Source of the DNA: Pseudomonadota bacterium
GTDB lineage: Bacteria; Pseudomonadota; Alphaproteobacteria; Rhodospirillales; 2-02-FULL-58-16
Length of the DNA stretch: 10,549 bases
Reading direction: 5' to 3'
Assembly: GCA_022572335.1 (NCBI GenBank)
Contig: JACZWD010000081.1
Coordinates: 1 to 10,549 of the forward strand
Part shown: one piece after another, positions 1 through 5,790 of the stretch
Numbering within the stretch: position 1 is the first letter of the stretch
Layout of the letters: every line of letters begins with the position of its first letter
Position numbers and translations under genes: made by a program
Notes under the pieces: generated by a model
Told to the model about the DNA's origin: nothing
The model's database searches: none
What the model saw: only the letters and a program-made list of their open reading frames with translations

Positions 1-304
1 TGAAGCGGCCGCGGGCCTCGGACAACCCGGCCATGGCGGCGGTATCGTCCTCGGCGGCGCGGCGCATCTCGGCGAAGTCCGACGCCACCCGGATCGCCGC
101 CTTGCCGAACCGCTCGACGGCCTTGCCAATGCCGGCGCCGAAGTCCTCGGGCGTGGCGTGCACGCCGGGATCACGCAAGACCTGGGCATCGATCTGGTGA
201 ACGTCCGCCGGCCCCGGCACCCGGCCCCGTTGCCTGTTCCGCGGCGCCTTGTCCGTGCGCCGGGGAAAGGGTAATCCGGTTCTTGGATCGATGAGGATGG
301 GCAT
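1..304 (-). CDS. N-terminal part of unknown protein, possibly phage-related (runs off left edge)
   Basis: An open frame reads leftwards from an ATG at 304 through the window edge, giving 101 residues with no stop. The start at 304 is preferred over an in-frame ATG at 316 because a GGAGG Shine-Dalgarno (310-314) lies 5 nt before 304, whereas 316 has none. The protein begins MPILIDPRTG, has a basic Pro/Arg-rich stretch, then a segment of the form RDPGVHATPEDFGAGIGKA followed by an Ala/Glu/Asp-rich helical stretch. From memory this 'PEDFGAGIGKA' style resembles N-termini of phage structural or internal virion proteins; that is inference, no fold or catalytic motif is visible. It is transcribed divergently from phnW behind a strong promoter. 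Coding status is fairly secure from SD, promoter and frame; function is not. Confidence 0.65.
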   Translation of the reverse strand, partial: MPILIDPRTGLPFPRRTDKAPRNRQRGRVPGPADVHQIDAQVLRDPGVHATPEDFGAGIGKAVERFGKAAIRVASDFAEMRRAAEDDTAAMAGLSEARGRF

Positions 305-332
305 CAGCGCCTCCATGAATACCGATGGCGGT

Positions 333-362
333 GTTATAAGCATTTCTTACACGCGATGTCAA
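333..362 (-). promoter_or_regulatory. Near-consensus sigma-70 promoter for the left-edge gene
   Basis: On the minus strand TTGACA (357-362) is followed after 18 nt by TATAAC (333-338): a perfect -35 and a five-of-six -10. The predicted start of transcription near 326 leaves a short leader with the GGAGG site ahead of the ATG at 304. The heptamer TGTAAGA occurs twice, at 368-374 just upstream of the -35 and at 345-351 within the spacer, 23 bp apart, so about two helical turns. The outer copy is part of the dyad GTAA-N3-TTAC (363-373). The arrangement is what a repressor operator would look like, but no regulator is seen here. Confidence 0.7.
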
Positions 363-394
363 GTAAATCTTACAGGCGCAGAACGCCAATACGA

Positions 395-410
395 ACCGGC
401 CGCGGCCGGT
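395..410. repeat. Perfect 16-bp palindrome in the divergent spacer
   Basis: ACCGGCCGCGGCCGGT equals its own reverse complement. It lies between the left-edge promoter and phnW. It could be a protein-binding dyad or simply a GC-rich hairpin; nothing else distinguishes these. Confidence 0.4.
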
Positions 411-432
411 AGGGTTGCACCTGTGAAGGGGA

Positions 433-464
433 ACCGGGGGCTCCCCGGTGCCGGCGATTTTTTT
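433..464 (+). terminator. Possible intrinsic terminator or attenuator upstream of phnW
   Basis: A 7-bp perfect stem (ACCGGGG 433-439 with CCCCGGT 443-449, loop GCT) is followed by seven T residues at 458-464. The 8-nt gap between stem and T-run is longer than in a typical terminator, so the call is weak. If phnW transcription starts before 433 it would act as an attenuator; otherwise it would end transcription coming from the left. Confidence 0.3.
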
Positions 465-559
465 GCCAGGCCATGTTGATTTATGTGGCAAAGTGACTGG
501 TTGCGCCCGATAGTACCGCGGCGTCGTCCCTGTCCCCCTACACCTGAAGGCGGTCGTCC

Positions 560-1690
560 ATGCCCGCTGCCCGGACCGATCCCTATCTTCTCACCCCGGG
601 GCCGCTGACCACCTCGGCCCGGACCAAGGAAGCCATGCTGCACGACTGGGGCTCGCGCGATTCCCGGTTCATCGCCACCAACGCCCGGGTGCGCCGGCGC
701 CTGGTGGCCATCGCCGGGGCCGAGGGCACCCACGTCTGCGTGCCCCTGCAGGGCAGCGGCACCTTCGTCGTCGAGGCGGCGCTGGGGACCCTCATCCCGC
801 GCGGCGGCAAGGCCCTGGTCCTCATCAACGGCGCGTACGGGAAGCGCATGGCCAAAATCCTGGAGTACCTGGGGCGCGATCACGTGTCCCTGGAAACCGC
901 GGAGGACACGCCCGCGTCGGCCGCCGACGTGGACGCGTTGCTGGCCGGGGACGCGGACATCACCCACGTGCTGGCGGTCCATTGCGAGACCACGTCGGGC
1001 ATCCTCAACCCCATCGAGGCCATCGCCGAGGCCGCCGCCGGGCACGGCCGCGGCCTGTTGATCGACGCCATGAGCACATTCGGCGCCATCCCGCTCGACG
1101 CCCGCAAGGTTCCCTTCGACGCGCTGATGGCGTCGGCCAACAAGTGCCTGGAGGGGGTGCCGGGCGTGGGCTTCGCCATCGTCCGCCGCCAGGCCCTGGA
1201 GGCCGGCGCCGGCAACGCCCATTCCCTGTCCCTCGACCTCCATGACCAGTGGACCGCCATGGAGAAGACCGGGCAGTGGCGCTTCACGCCGCCCACCCAC
1301 GTGATCGCCGCCCTCGATGCGGCGCTCGACCAGTTCGACGCCGAGGGCGGCGTCGGGGGACGCAACGCCCGCTACGCCGACAACTGCCGGATCCTGGTCG
1401 CCGGCATGCGCAAGATGGGGTTCGAGACCCTGCTGGCGGACGCCGTGCAGGCGCCCATCATCGTCACCTTCCGCACGCCCGCCGACCCCGGGTTCGATTT
1501 CCAGGCCTTTTACGATTCCCTCGGCCGGCACGGATACGTGATCTATCCGGGAAAGCTCACGGTGGCCGAGTCGTTCCGCATCGGATGCATCGGCCATCTG
1601 GGGGCGGCCGAGATGCTGGGCGCGCTCGAAGCCGTGCGCGCCGCGATCACGGAAATGGGGGTGAAGGACTGCGCCCCCGCCCAAACCTGA
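560..1690 (+). CDS. phnW: 2-aminoethylphosphonate:pyruvate transaminase
   Basis: PLP enzyme that transfers the amino group of 2-aminoethylphosphonate (AEP) to pyruvate, giving phosphonoacetaldehyde and alanine in the cytosol, the first step of AEP breakdown. The 376-residue product is close to the usual family size (about 370). Visible family marks: the N-terminal YLLTPGPLTTS motif (residues 9-19), the aspartate contacting the PLP ring in LLIDAMSTFG (D169), the Schiff-base lysine in ASANKCLEGVPGVGF (K195), and the C-terminal arginine in ESFRIGCIGHLG (R340), expected to hold the substrate's acidic group. The ATG at 560 is preceded by an AAGGCGG-like site. The phnX start codon follows 25 nt after the stop, indicating one transcript. 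No Pho box or regulator gene was recognised upstream. The call rests on the motifs and on phnX next door. Confidence 0.95.
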   Translation: MPAARTDPYLLTPGPLTTSARTKEAMLHDWGSRDSRFIATNARVRRRLVAIAGAEGTHVCVPLQGSGTFVVEAALGTLIPRGGKALVLINGAYGKRMAKILEYLGRDHVSLETAEDTPASAADVDALLAGDADITHVLAVHCETTSGILNPIEAIAEAAAGHGRGLLIDAMSTFGAIPLDARKVPFDALMASANKCLEGVPGVGFAIVRRQALEAGAGNAHSLSLDLHDQWTAMEKTGQWRFTPPTHVIAALDAALDQFDAEGGVGGRNARYADNCRILVAGMRKMGFETLLADAVQAPIIVTFRTPADPGFDFQAFYDSLGRHGYVIYPGKLTVAESFRIGCIGHLGAAEMLGALEAVRAAITEMGVKDCAPAQT

Positions 1691-1715
1691 ACAACCCTGA
1701 CAAAGGAAATCCGCC

Positions 1716-2546
1716 ATGACGTTCCGCTACCGTCGCAGCTACCGCGGCCCCATCCGATCGGTGATCCTGGATTGGGCCGGCACCACCATGGACTTCGGCT
1801 GCATGGCCCCGGCCGTGGTCTTCGTCGAGGTCTTCAGGCGCCAGCAGGTGCCCATCTCCATGGACGAGGCGCGGGCGCCCATGGGGGCGCACAAGCGCGT
1901 GCACATCAAGAGAATCAGTGAGCAGGATGCGGTGCGCGAACGCTGGCAGGAAGCGCACGGGCGCCTGCCCACCGACGACGACGTGGACGCCATGTTCGCC
2001 GAATTCGTGCCCCTGCAACTGGAATGCCTTTCCGAATACTCGGACTTGATCCCCGGCGCCCTGGACGCGGTCGAACAGTGCAGGAAACGCGGCTACAAGA
2101 TCGGCTCCACCACCGGCTATCTGCCGGAGATGATGGAGATCAACGTCCGCGACGCCGAGCGCCAGGGCTACGTTCCCGATTCCACCGTCTCCGCCGGGCA
2201 GGTCCCGGCCGGGCGCCCCTATCCCTTCATGTGCCTGCAGAACATGATCAACATGCAGGTCTCGCCGGTGGAGGCCTGCGTCAAGGTGGACGACACCGTT
2301 CCCGGCGTCGAGGAGGGGTTGAACGCCGGCATGTGGACCGTCGGCCTGGCCATTTCCGGCAACGAGGTGGGCCTTCCGCTGGGTGAATGGGAAGCCCTGC
2401 CCGAAGACGAGAAACAGGCCAAGCGCGAGCGCGCCTACCGGCGCATGGAAACCTGCGGCTCCCATTACGTGGTCGACACCATCGCCGACCTGATGCCGTG
2501 CCTGGACGACATCGAGACGCGCCTGGCGCGCGGCGATAGGCCCTGA
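1716..2546 (+). CDS. phnX: Phosphonoacetaldehyde hydrolase (phosphonatase)
   Basis: HAD-superfamily enzyme that splits the C-P bond of phosphonoacetaldehyde into acetaldehyde and phosphate, completing the pathway begun by PhnW. The 276-residue protein has the phosphonatase signature LDWAGTTMDFG with nucleophile D19 and Ala at position 21, where most HAD phosphatases have the second Asp. It also has a cap-domain lysine in APMGAHKRVHIK (K60), aligned with the Schiff-base lysine of the family, HAD motif II in GSTTGY (residues 130-135), and a KVDDT motif (D192/D193) for magnesium. The start has an AAAGGA site 8 nt before the ATG. It sits between phnW and the thioesterase gene with gaps of 25 and 28 nt. 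No key residue is missing, so the function is secure at family level. Confidence 0.95.
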   Translation: MTFRYRRSYRGPIRSVILDWAGTTMDFGCMAPAVVFVEVFRRQQVPISMDEARAPMGAHKRVHIKRISEQDAVRERWQEAHGRLPTDDDVDAMFAEFVPLQLECLSEYSDLIPGALDAVEQCRKRGYKIGSTTGYLPEMMEINVRDAERQGYVPDSTVSAGQVPAGRPYPFMCLQNMINMQVSPVEACVKVDDTVPGVEEGLNAGMWTVGLAISGNEVGLPLGEWEALPEDEKQAKRERAYRRMETCGSHYVVDTIADLMPCLDDIETRLARGDRP

Positions 2547-2574
2547 CGCGTTCGCGCAAGGGAAGGAACCCGCC

Positions 2575-3003
2575 ATGAAGCCCACCCTTGTCCCCGGCAT
2601 TACCCACACGCACCGCTTCACCATCACCGAGGAAAAGACGGTGCCCTATCTCTATCCCGAATCGCCGGATTTCGTGGCCATGCCCAAGGTGTTGGCCACC
2701 GGGTTCATGGTCGGGCTCATGGAATGGGCGTGCCTGGAAGCCCTGAAGCCCCATCTGGACGACGGCGAGGGAAGCCTGGGCACCCGCATCGACGTCAGCC
2801 ACACGGCGCCGACGCCGCCGGGGATGGAGGTCACCGTGGACGTCGAATGCCTGGAGGTGGACGGCCGGCGGGTGACCTTCCGCGTCACCGCCCGGGACGA
2901 AGTCGAGGTGATCGGCAAGGCGCGGCACGAGCGCTTCGTCGTCCGCTGGGACCGGTTCAACGAAAAGCTGGCGCAAAAGATCGCCGCGGCGAAGGCCGGT
3001 TGA
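2575..3003 (+). CDS. FlK-like hotdog-fold acyl-CoA thioesterase
   Basis: 142-residue single-domain protein of the fluoroacetyl-CoA thioesterase (FlK) type. The FlK catalytic residues are found at the same numbering as I recall for the Streptomyces cattleya enzyme: T42 (in VLATGF), E50 (in GLMEWA) and H76 (in DVSHTAP), plus G69 and R120. Of the FlK hydrophobic lid positions V23, L26 and F33 are kept, but position 36, the Phe gate of FlK, is Met. The expected reaction is hydrolysis of a short acyl-CoA in the cytosol; the substrate is unknown, and the Met36 change argues against assuming fluoroacetyl-CoA. It starts 28 nt after phnX with a strong AAGGGAAGGA site, and the leader before the ATG resembles that of phnX, so it is probably the third gene of the phosphonate operon. 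Confidence 0.85.
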   Translation: MKPTLVPGITHTHRFTITEEKTVPYLYPESPDFVAMPKVLATGFMVGLMEWACLEALKPHLDDGEGSLGTRIDVSHTAPTPPGMEVTVDVECLEVDGRRVTFRVTARDEVEVIGKARHERFVVRWDRFNEKLAQKIAAAKAG

Positions 3004-3088
3004 AGCGCCCGTCTGCGGCGATGGTGTTCGCCGCCGCCGTCCCCCTCGCCAGGGGTTTTCAAACCTCCTGGGCCTCGTTTTCTGGGTT

Positions 3089-3109
3089 CCAAGGGCCGAC
3101 GGCCCTTGG
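3089..3109. repeat. Strong stem-loop in the convergent spacer
   Basis: CCAAGGGCC (3089-3097) pairs perfectly with GGCCCTTGG (3101-3109) across a GAC loop. It lies 86 nt after the thioesterase stop. No T-run follows on the plus strand, so it is not a classical intrinsic terminator for the phn operon, though it may protect the mRNA 3' end or belong to a dispersed palindromic repeat. Confidence 0.5.
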
Positions 3110-3115
3110 TGGGGA

Positions 3116-3135
3116 TAAAAAGGGGCGAAGCCCCT
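3116..3135 (-). terminator. Intrinsic terminator for the minus-strand copper/lipoprotein genes
   Basis: Read on the minus strand, AGGGGC-TTC-GCCCCT (3135 to 3121) forms a 6-bp stem with a three-base loop, immediately followed by a T-run (TTTTT, ending at 3117). It begins 28 nt beyond the stop codon of the lipoprotein gene, the right place to end that transcription unit. Confidence 0.7.
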
Positions 3136-3162
3136 GGTTACCCCGCATGGGTGCTTTGCGTA

Positions 3163-3423
3163 TTACTCCACGCAGTCGTACCGCAGCGCGTTGGCGGTGC
3201 GCCGCGTCAGCCGCGCCATGCGTCCGAACCGGCGGCAGTGCGCGTCCGCCAAATCCAGCGCCTGGCGCCTTTGGTACTTTGCCAGGACATCGATGGTGAC
3301 GACGGAATCGGTCGGGTTGTCGAAGGTGATGCCGTCGGCGCTTTTCGCCAACACCGTGGGCGCGCAGCCGGCCAGAATCCATGCGGCGGCGCCCAGGATC
3401 GCGGTCCGAACCGTTCGTCCCAT
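3163..3423 (-). CDS. Small predicted lipoprotein of unknown function
   Basis: 86-residue protein starting at the ATG at 3423. The N-terminus is a lipoprotein signal: MGRTVRT, a hydrophobic stretch (residues 8-18) and the lipobox LAGC with the lipidated Cys at residue 20. The mature part is short, with an ITFDNPTDSVVTIDV segment, then ADAHCRRFGR and a C-terminal LRYDC. The HC...G...C pattern matches a group of small alphaproteobacterial lipoproteins I know only as hypothetical. A longer frame begins at 3486, but it adds a charged leader before the signal peptide and overlaps the cyclase stop, so the shorter start is preferred. The SD is weak (GAAGAAA). It follows the cyclase gene by 52 nt on the same strand and ends just before the terminator at 3116-3135. 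Confidence 0.7.
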   Translation of the reverse strand: MGRTVRTAILGAAAWILAGCAPTVLAKSADGITFDNPTDSVVTIDVLAKYQRRQALDLADAHCRRFGRMARLTRRTANALRYDCVE

Positions 3424-3475
3424 CAAGCGTTTCTTCGTTGCGGCATGGCCCCTTGAAGCGGCGCCCTGCGGCCCG

Positions 3476-4834
3476 TCATTGGACAACAGGAACGATGCCG
3501 ACGATGACGCGCTTGTCGGCGTCGATGGTGAAACGCACCTTGTCCCCCTTGGCCAGCCCCCGCAACAACGTCGCCGGCGTCACCATGTAGCTCATCACCA
3601 TGGGCGCCATGAAGTCCTTGATCTCCTCGTGGTCCAGCACGATCCGGCTTTTCTCGGGGTCAACGGAGACCACGGTGCCGATGGCCTCATAACGGTCTGT
3701 CGCCACGCTCCCTTCCGCCGTCTTCACCGCATAGCCCGCCAGCGTCGCCCGGATCTTCTGCGCGATTTCGTCTTGGAGGGCGAAAATGTCTTTCAAGTCC
3801 CGGTCATAACGCTCGGCCCACAGGTGATGGCCCGTCTTGCCATCCACCAGTTGCGCCGTAATCCGCACCCGATTGCCGCTCTTGCGGACACTGCCCTCAA
3901 GCACATACTGGACGCCGAGTTCGCGGGCCACCTGCTGCACCGTCACCGGCTTTCCCTTGTAAGTGAATACCGAGGCGCGCGCGATCACGATCAGGTCCTC
4001 AAGCTGGGAGAGGTCGGTGATGATGTCCTCGGTGAGCCCGTCGCTGAAATGCTCCTGCCCAGGGTCATCGCTCATATTCTCAAAGGGGAGGATGGCGATG
4101 GAGGGCTTGCCGGGCAATTTCGGCGCCGCGTTTTCAGGGGCCGACGTGGAGGCCACGATACCCGGGGGTGCCGATGAACGGGGGTAAAAGTTCCAAAACG
4201 CAACCGCCCCTGCGCCGACAAGCAAAACGACCGCGGCGGCGAGGGCCACCGACCGCCACCGCGGCGGCCGCACACCTCTATCCGGCCGCTTCCCGGCAAC
4301 GACCGGGTCCAACTGGACTTGGAACACCGGCACGGGCTCAGCGATGTTCTTGACCTCCTGGGGCCCCATGAACTCGTATGCCAATTCGAGCTTGTTCCTG
4401 ACCTGCTGGTAAACCCCCCCGGATATGCAAATGCCACCGGGCTGGGCCAGTCCTTCCAACCGGGCCGCAATGTTGACGCCGTCGCCGTAAATGTCGTCCC
4501 GGTCGACGATAACGTCTCCCAGGTTTAAGCCTATACGGAACTGAACCCGGCGCTCTTCGGGCAGGCCCTCGTTTCGTTTCCTGAGTTCGCGCTGGGCCTC
4601 CACGGCGCAGGCCAGGGCGTCCACCACGCTGCCGAAATCCGCCAGCACGGCGTCCCCGGCAAAGTGCACGGTGCGGCCGCCATGCTTTTCGATGTTGGCG
4701 GTAATCACGTCCAGATAGGCGCTGAGGAGGCGGTGTGTTCCCTCCTCGTCCTCCCCGGTCAGCCGGCTGTATCCGGCGACATCGGCATAGAGGATTGCAG
4801 TGAGCTTGCGTTTGACGCCTTCATGCGCTTCCAC
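3476..4834 (-). CDS. Membrane class III nucleotide cyclase with TolB-like segment and C-terminal CusF-like copper domain
   Basis: 452 residues from a GTG at 4834, chosen for its AAGGGGAGA site 8 nt upstream; the frame stays open to a TTG at 4930 that has no such support. Order: cyclase domain (about 8-172) with metal aspartates D18 (YADVAGYSRL) and D61 (FAGDAVLADF) and the transition-state pair N121/R125 (GVNIAARLE); one membrane helix (about 195-216); a TolB-like/FlgO-like segment (about 243-361, from KPSIAILPFENMSDDPG); and a CusF-like domain (about 382-450) with likely copper ligands H402, M409, M412 and M414. Expected topology puts the cyclase in the cytosol and the last two parts in the periplasm. 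The lysine that usually reads adenine is replaced by H57, so cAMP versus cGMP cannot be assigned. Relatives normally carry TPR repeats after the TolB-like part; here a copper module takes their place. A 199-nt gap separates it from the cupredoxin gene upstream; no clear promoter was seen there. Confidence 0.88.
   Translation of the reverse strand: MEAHEGVKRKLTAILYADVAGYSRLTGEDEEGTHRLLSAYLDVITANIEKHGGRTVHFAGDAVLADFGSVVDALACAVEAQRELRKRNEGLPEERRVQFRIGLNLGDVIVDRDDIYGDGVNIAARLEGLAQPGGICISGGVYQQVRNKLELAYEFMGPQEVKNIAEPVPVFQVQLDPVVAGKRPDRGVRPPRWRSVALAAAVVLLVGAGAVAFWNFYPRSSAPPGIVASTSAPENAAPKLPGKPSIAILPFENMSDDPGQEHFSDGLTEDIITDLSQLEDLIVIARASVFTYKGKPVTVQQVARELGVQYVLEGSVRKSGNRVRITAQLVDGKTGHHLWAERYDRDLKDIFALQDEIAQKIRATLAGYAVKTAEGSVATDRYEAIGTVVSVDPEKSRIVLDHEEIKDFMAPMVMSYMVTPATLLRGLAKGDKVRFTIDADKRVIVGIVPVVQ
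3492..3649. repeat. Duplicated CusF-module DNA, copy A (in the cyclase gene)
   Basis: 158 bp aligned without gaps to 5050-5207 in the same orientation, with 7 differences, four of them spread out and three clustered at the right end. It encodes almost the whole CusF-like domain. Similarity stops abruptly to the right, where the two genes are unrelated, and fades around the stop codons to the left. Confidence 0.9.
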
Positions 4835-5033
4835 GGGAAGTTCTCCCCTTGGGCCGGAACCGCTACCGACTATACGCCTTTGGATTGGCGTTTCCCAGAT
4901 GGGTGCAATGGTTGTGCGGGTCCACGACAAATTCCATTTCGGAAAGATCTACCCGGAACGCTCCTCCGCGGCCGGAACGTCCATCGCGTCACCGGCTTCG
5001 TGGCCATGGGGGGGCCAAAATCGCGCCGCCCGG

Positions 5034-5780
5034 TCATTTGCCCACGGGCACGATGCCGACGATGACGCGCTTGTCAGCGTCGATGGTGAAACGCACCTTG
5101 TCCCCCTTGGCCAGCCCCCGCAGCAACGTCGCCGGCGTCACCACGTAGCTCATCACCATGGGCGCCATGAAGTCCTTGATCTCCTCGTGGTCCAACACCA
5201 CGCGGCTGTTACGCGTTTCCAGGGCGACAACGACGCCGACGCCCTCATGGAGACGTTTCGCGGCCACCACTTGGGCCGGGTGCACCACCTTCTTCTCACC
5301 GCCCTCGCCGACGATGAGCACGCCGCCCATACCCATCTCTTCGTGGGTCGCCACGTGGCAGTGGAACTTGAGCGTGACGTCCTCGTCGGGCGTGACGAAA
5401 CGAAGGGTTTGCGTGCGGGGTCCCGTGAATTCCAGCATGAACATGGGGTTGAGGCCGGGCAGCATCAGGGCGTGCCGCACGGCGTCGGTATTTTCCAGAA
5501 CGATCTCCACTTCCTCGCAGCGCCGGACACGGACGACCCGGGGTTCGAAGGCGAACACCTCTCCTGGACGGGCAAACTTCCTGCCCCCTTTCATCCGAAT
5601 CCGGCGGAAGGTGCGCGGCTGTTTGCAGGAGGTCGCGATCATCCGATGGCCCTCCATGGCATCCCCCAACGCGGCGGCGGGCCCGGTCTCGGCGCCCGCC
5701 CAGGCGGCGCCCGATACGGCCACAATCAGAGCCCCGACCGAGATACCGGCAATCAACGGATTTCTCAAAGCGGCCTCCAT
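5034..5780 (-). CDS. Secreted cupredoxin fused to a CusF-like copper-binding domain
   Basis: 248 residues from the ATG at 5780; the frame is open further upstream but only as antiparallel overlap with the oxidase gene, and this ATG is followed directly by a Sec signal (hydrophobic core about 8-27, likely cleavage after AWA at 28). Residues about 70-158 are a cupredoxin with a full type 1 copper set: H103 (VRHALMLPG), C141 and H146 (KFHCHVATHEE) and M151 (MGMGG). Residues about 185-246 are a CusF-like domain (H198, M205, M208, M210) almost identical to that of the cyclase. The expected role is periplasmic electron transfer and/or Cu(I) handling with the oxidase encoded 10 nt upstream. The SD is weak (GAAG), consistent with translational coupling to the oxidase stop at 5791. 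A fusion of these two copper folds is unusual to me. Confidence 0.85.
   Translation of the reverse strand: MEAALRNPLIAGISVGALIVAVSGAAWAGAETGPAAALGDAMEGHRMIATSCKQPRTFRRIRMKGGRKFARPGEVFAFEPRVVRVRRCEEVEIVLENTDAVRHALMLPGLNPMFMLEFTGPRTQTLRFVTPDEDVTLKFHCHVATHEEMGMGGVLIVGEGGEKKVVHPAQVVAAKRLHEGVGVVVALETRNSRVVLDHEEIKDFMAPMVMSYVVTPATLLRGLAKGDKVRFTIDADKRVIVGIVPVGK
5050..5207. repeat. Duplicated CusF-module DNA, copy B (in the cupredoxin gene)
   Basis: Partner of 3492-3649, 151 of 158 positions identical. Over the shared block the proteins differ at only two residues (Ile/Val and Met/Val), so the second copy arose recently or the two are kept alike by gene conversion. Confidence 0.9.
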
Positions 5781-5790
5781 GCCCGGCTTC

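Noticed and set aside
359..1717. 452-codon minus-strand frame
   Set aside because: Antisense to phnW; composition is His/Gly/Arg-rich shadow sequence without motifs.
2575..3003. Naming the thioesterase as fluoroacetyl-CoA specific
   Set aside because: The catalytic residues match but the gate residue is Met instead of Phe, and there is no fluorometabolite context.
4835..4930. Longer start (TTG at 4930) for the cyclase
   Set aside because: No ribosome site, no conserved sequence before the cyclase domain, and the GTG at 4834 has a good SD.
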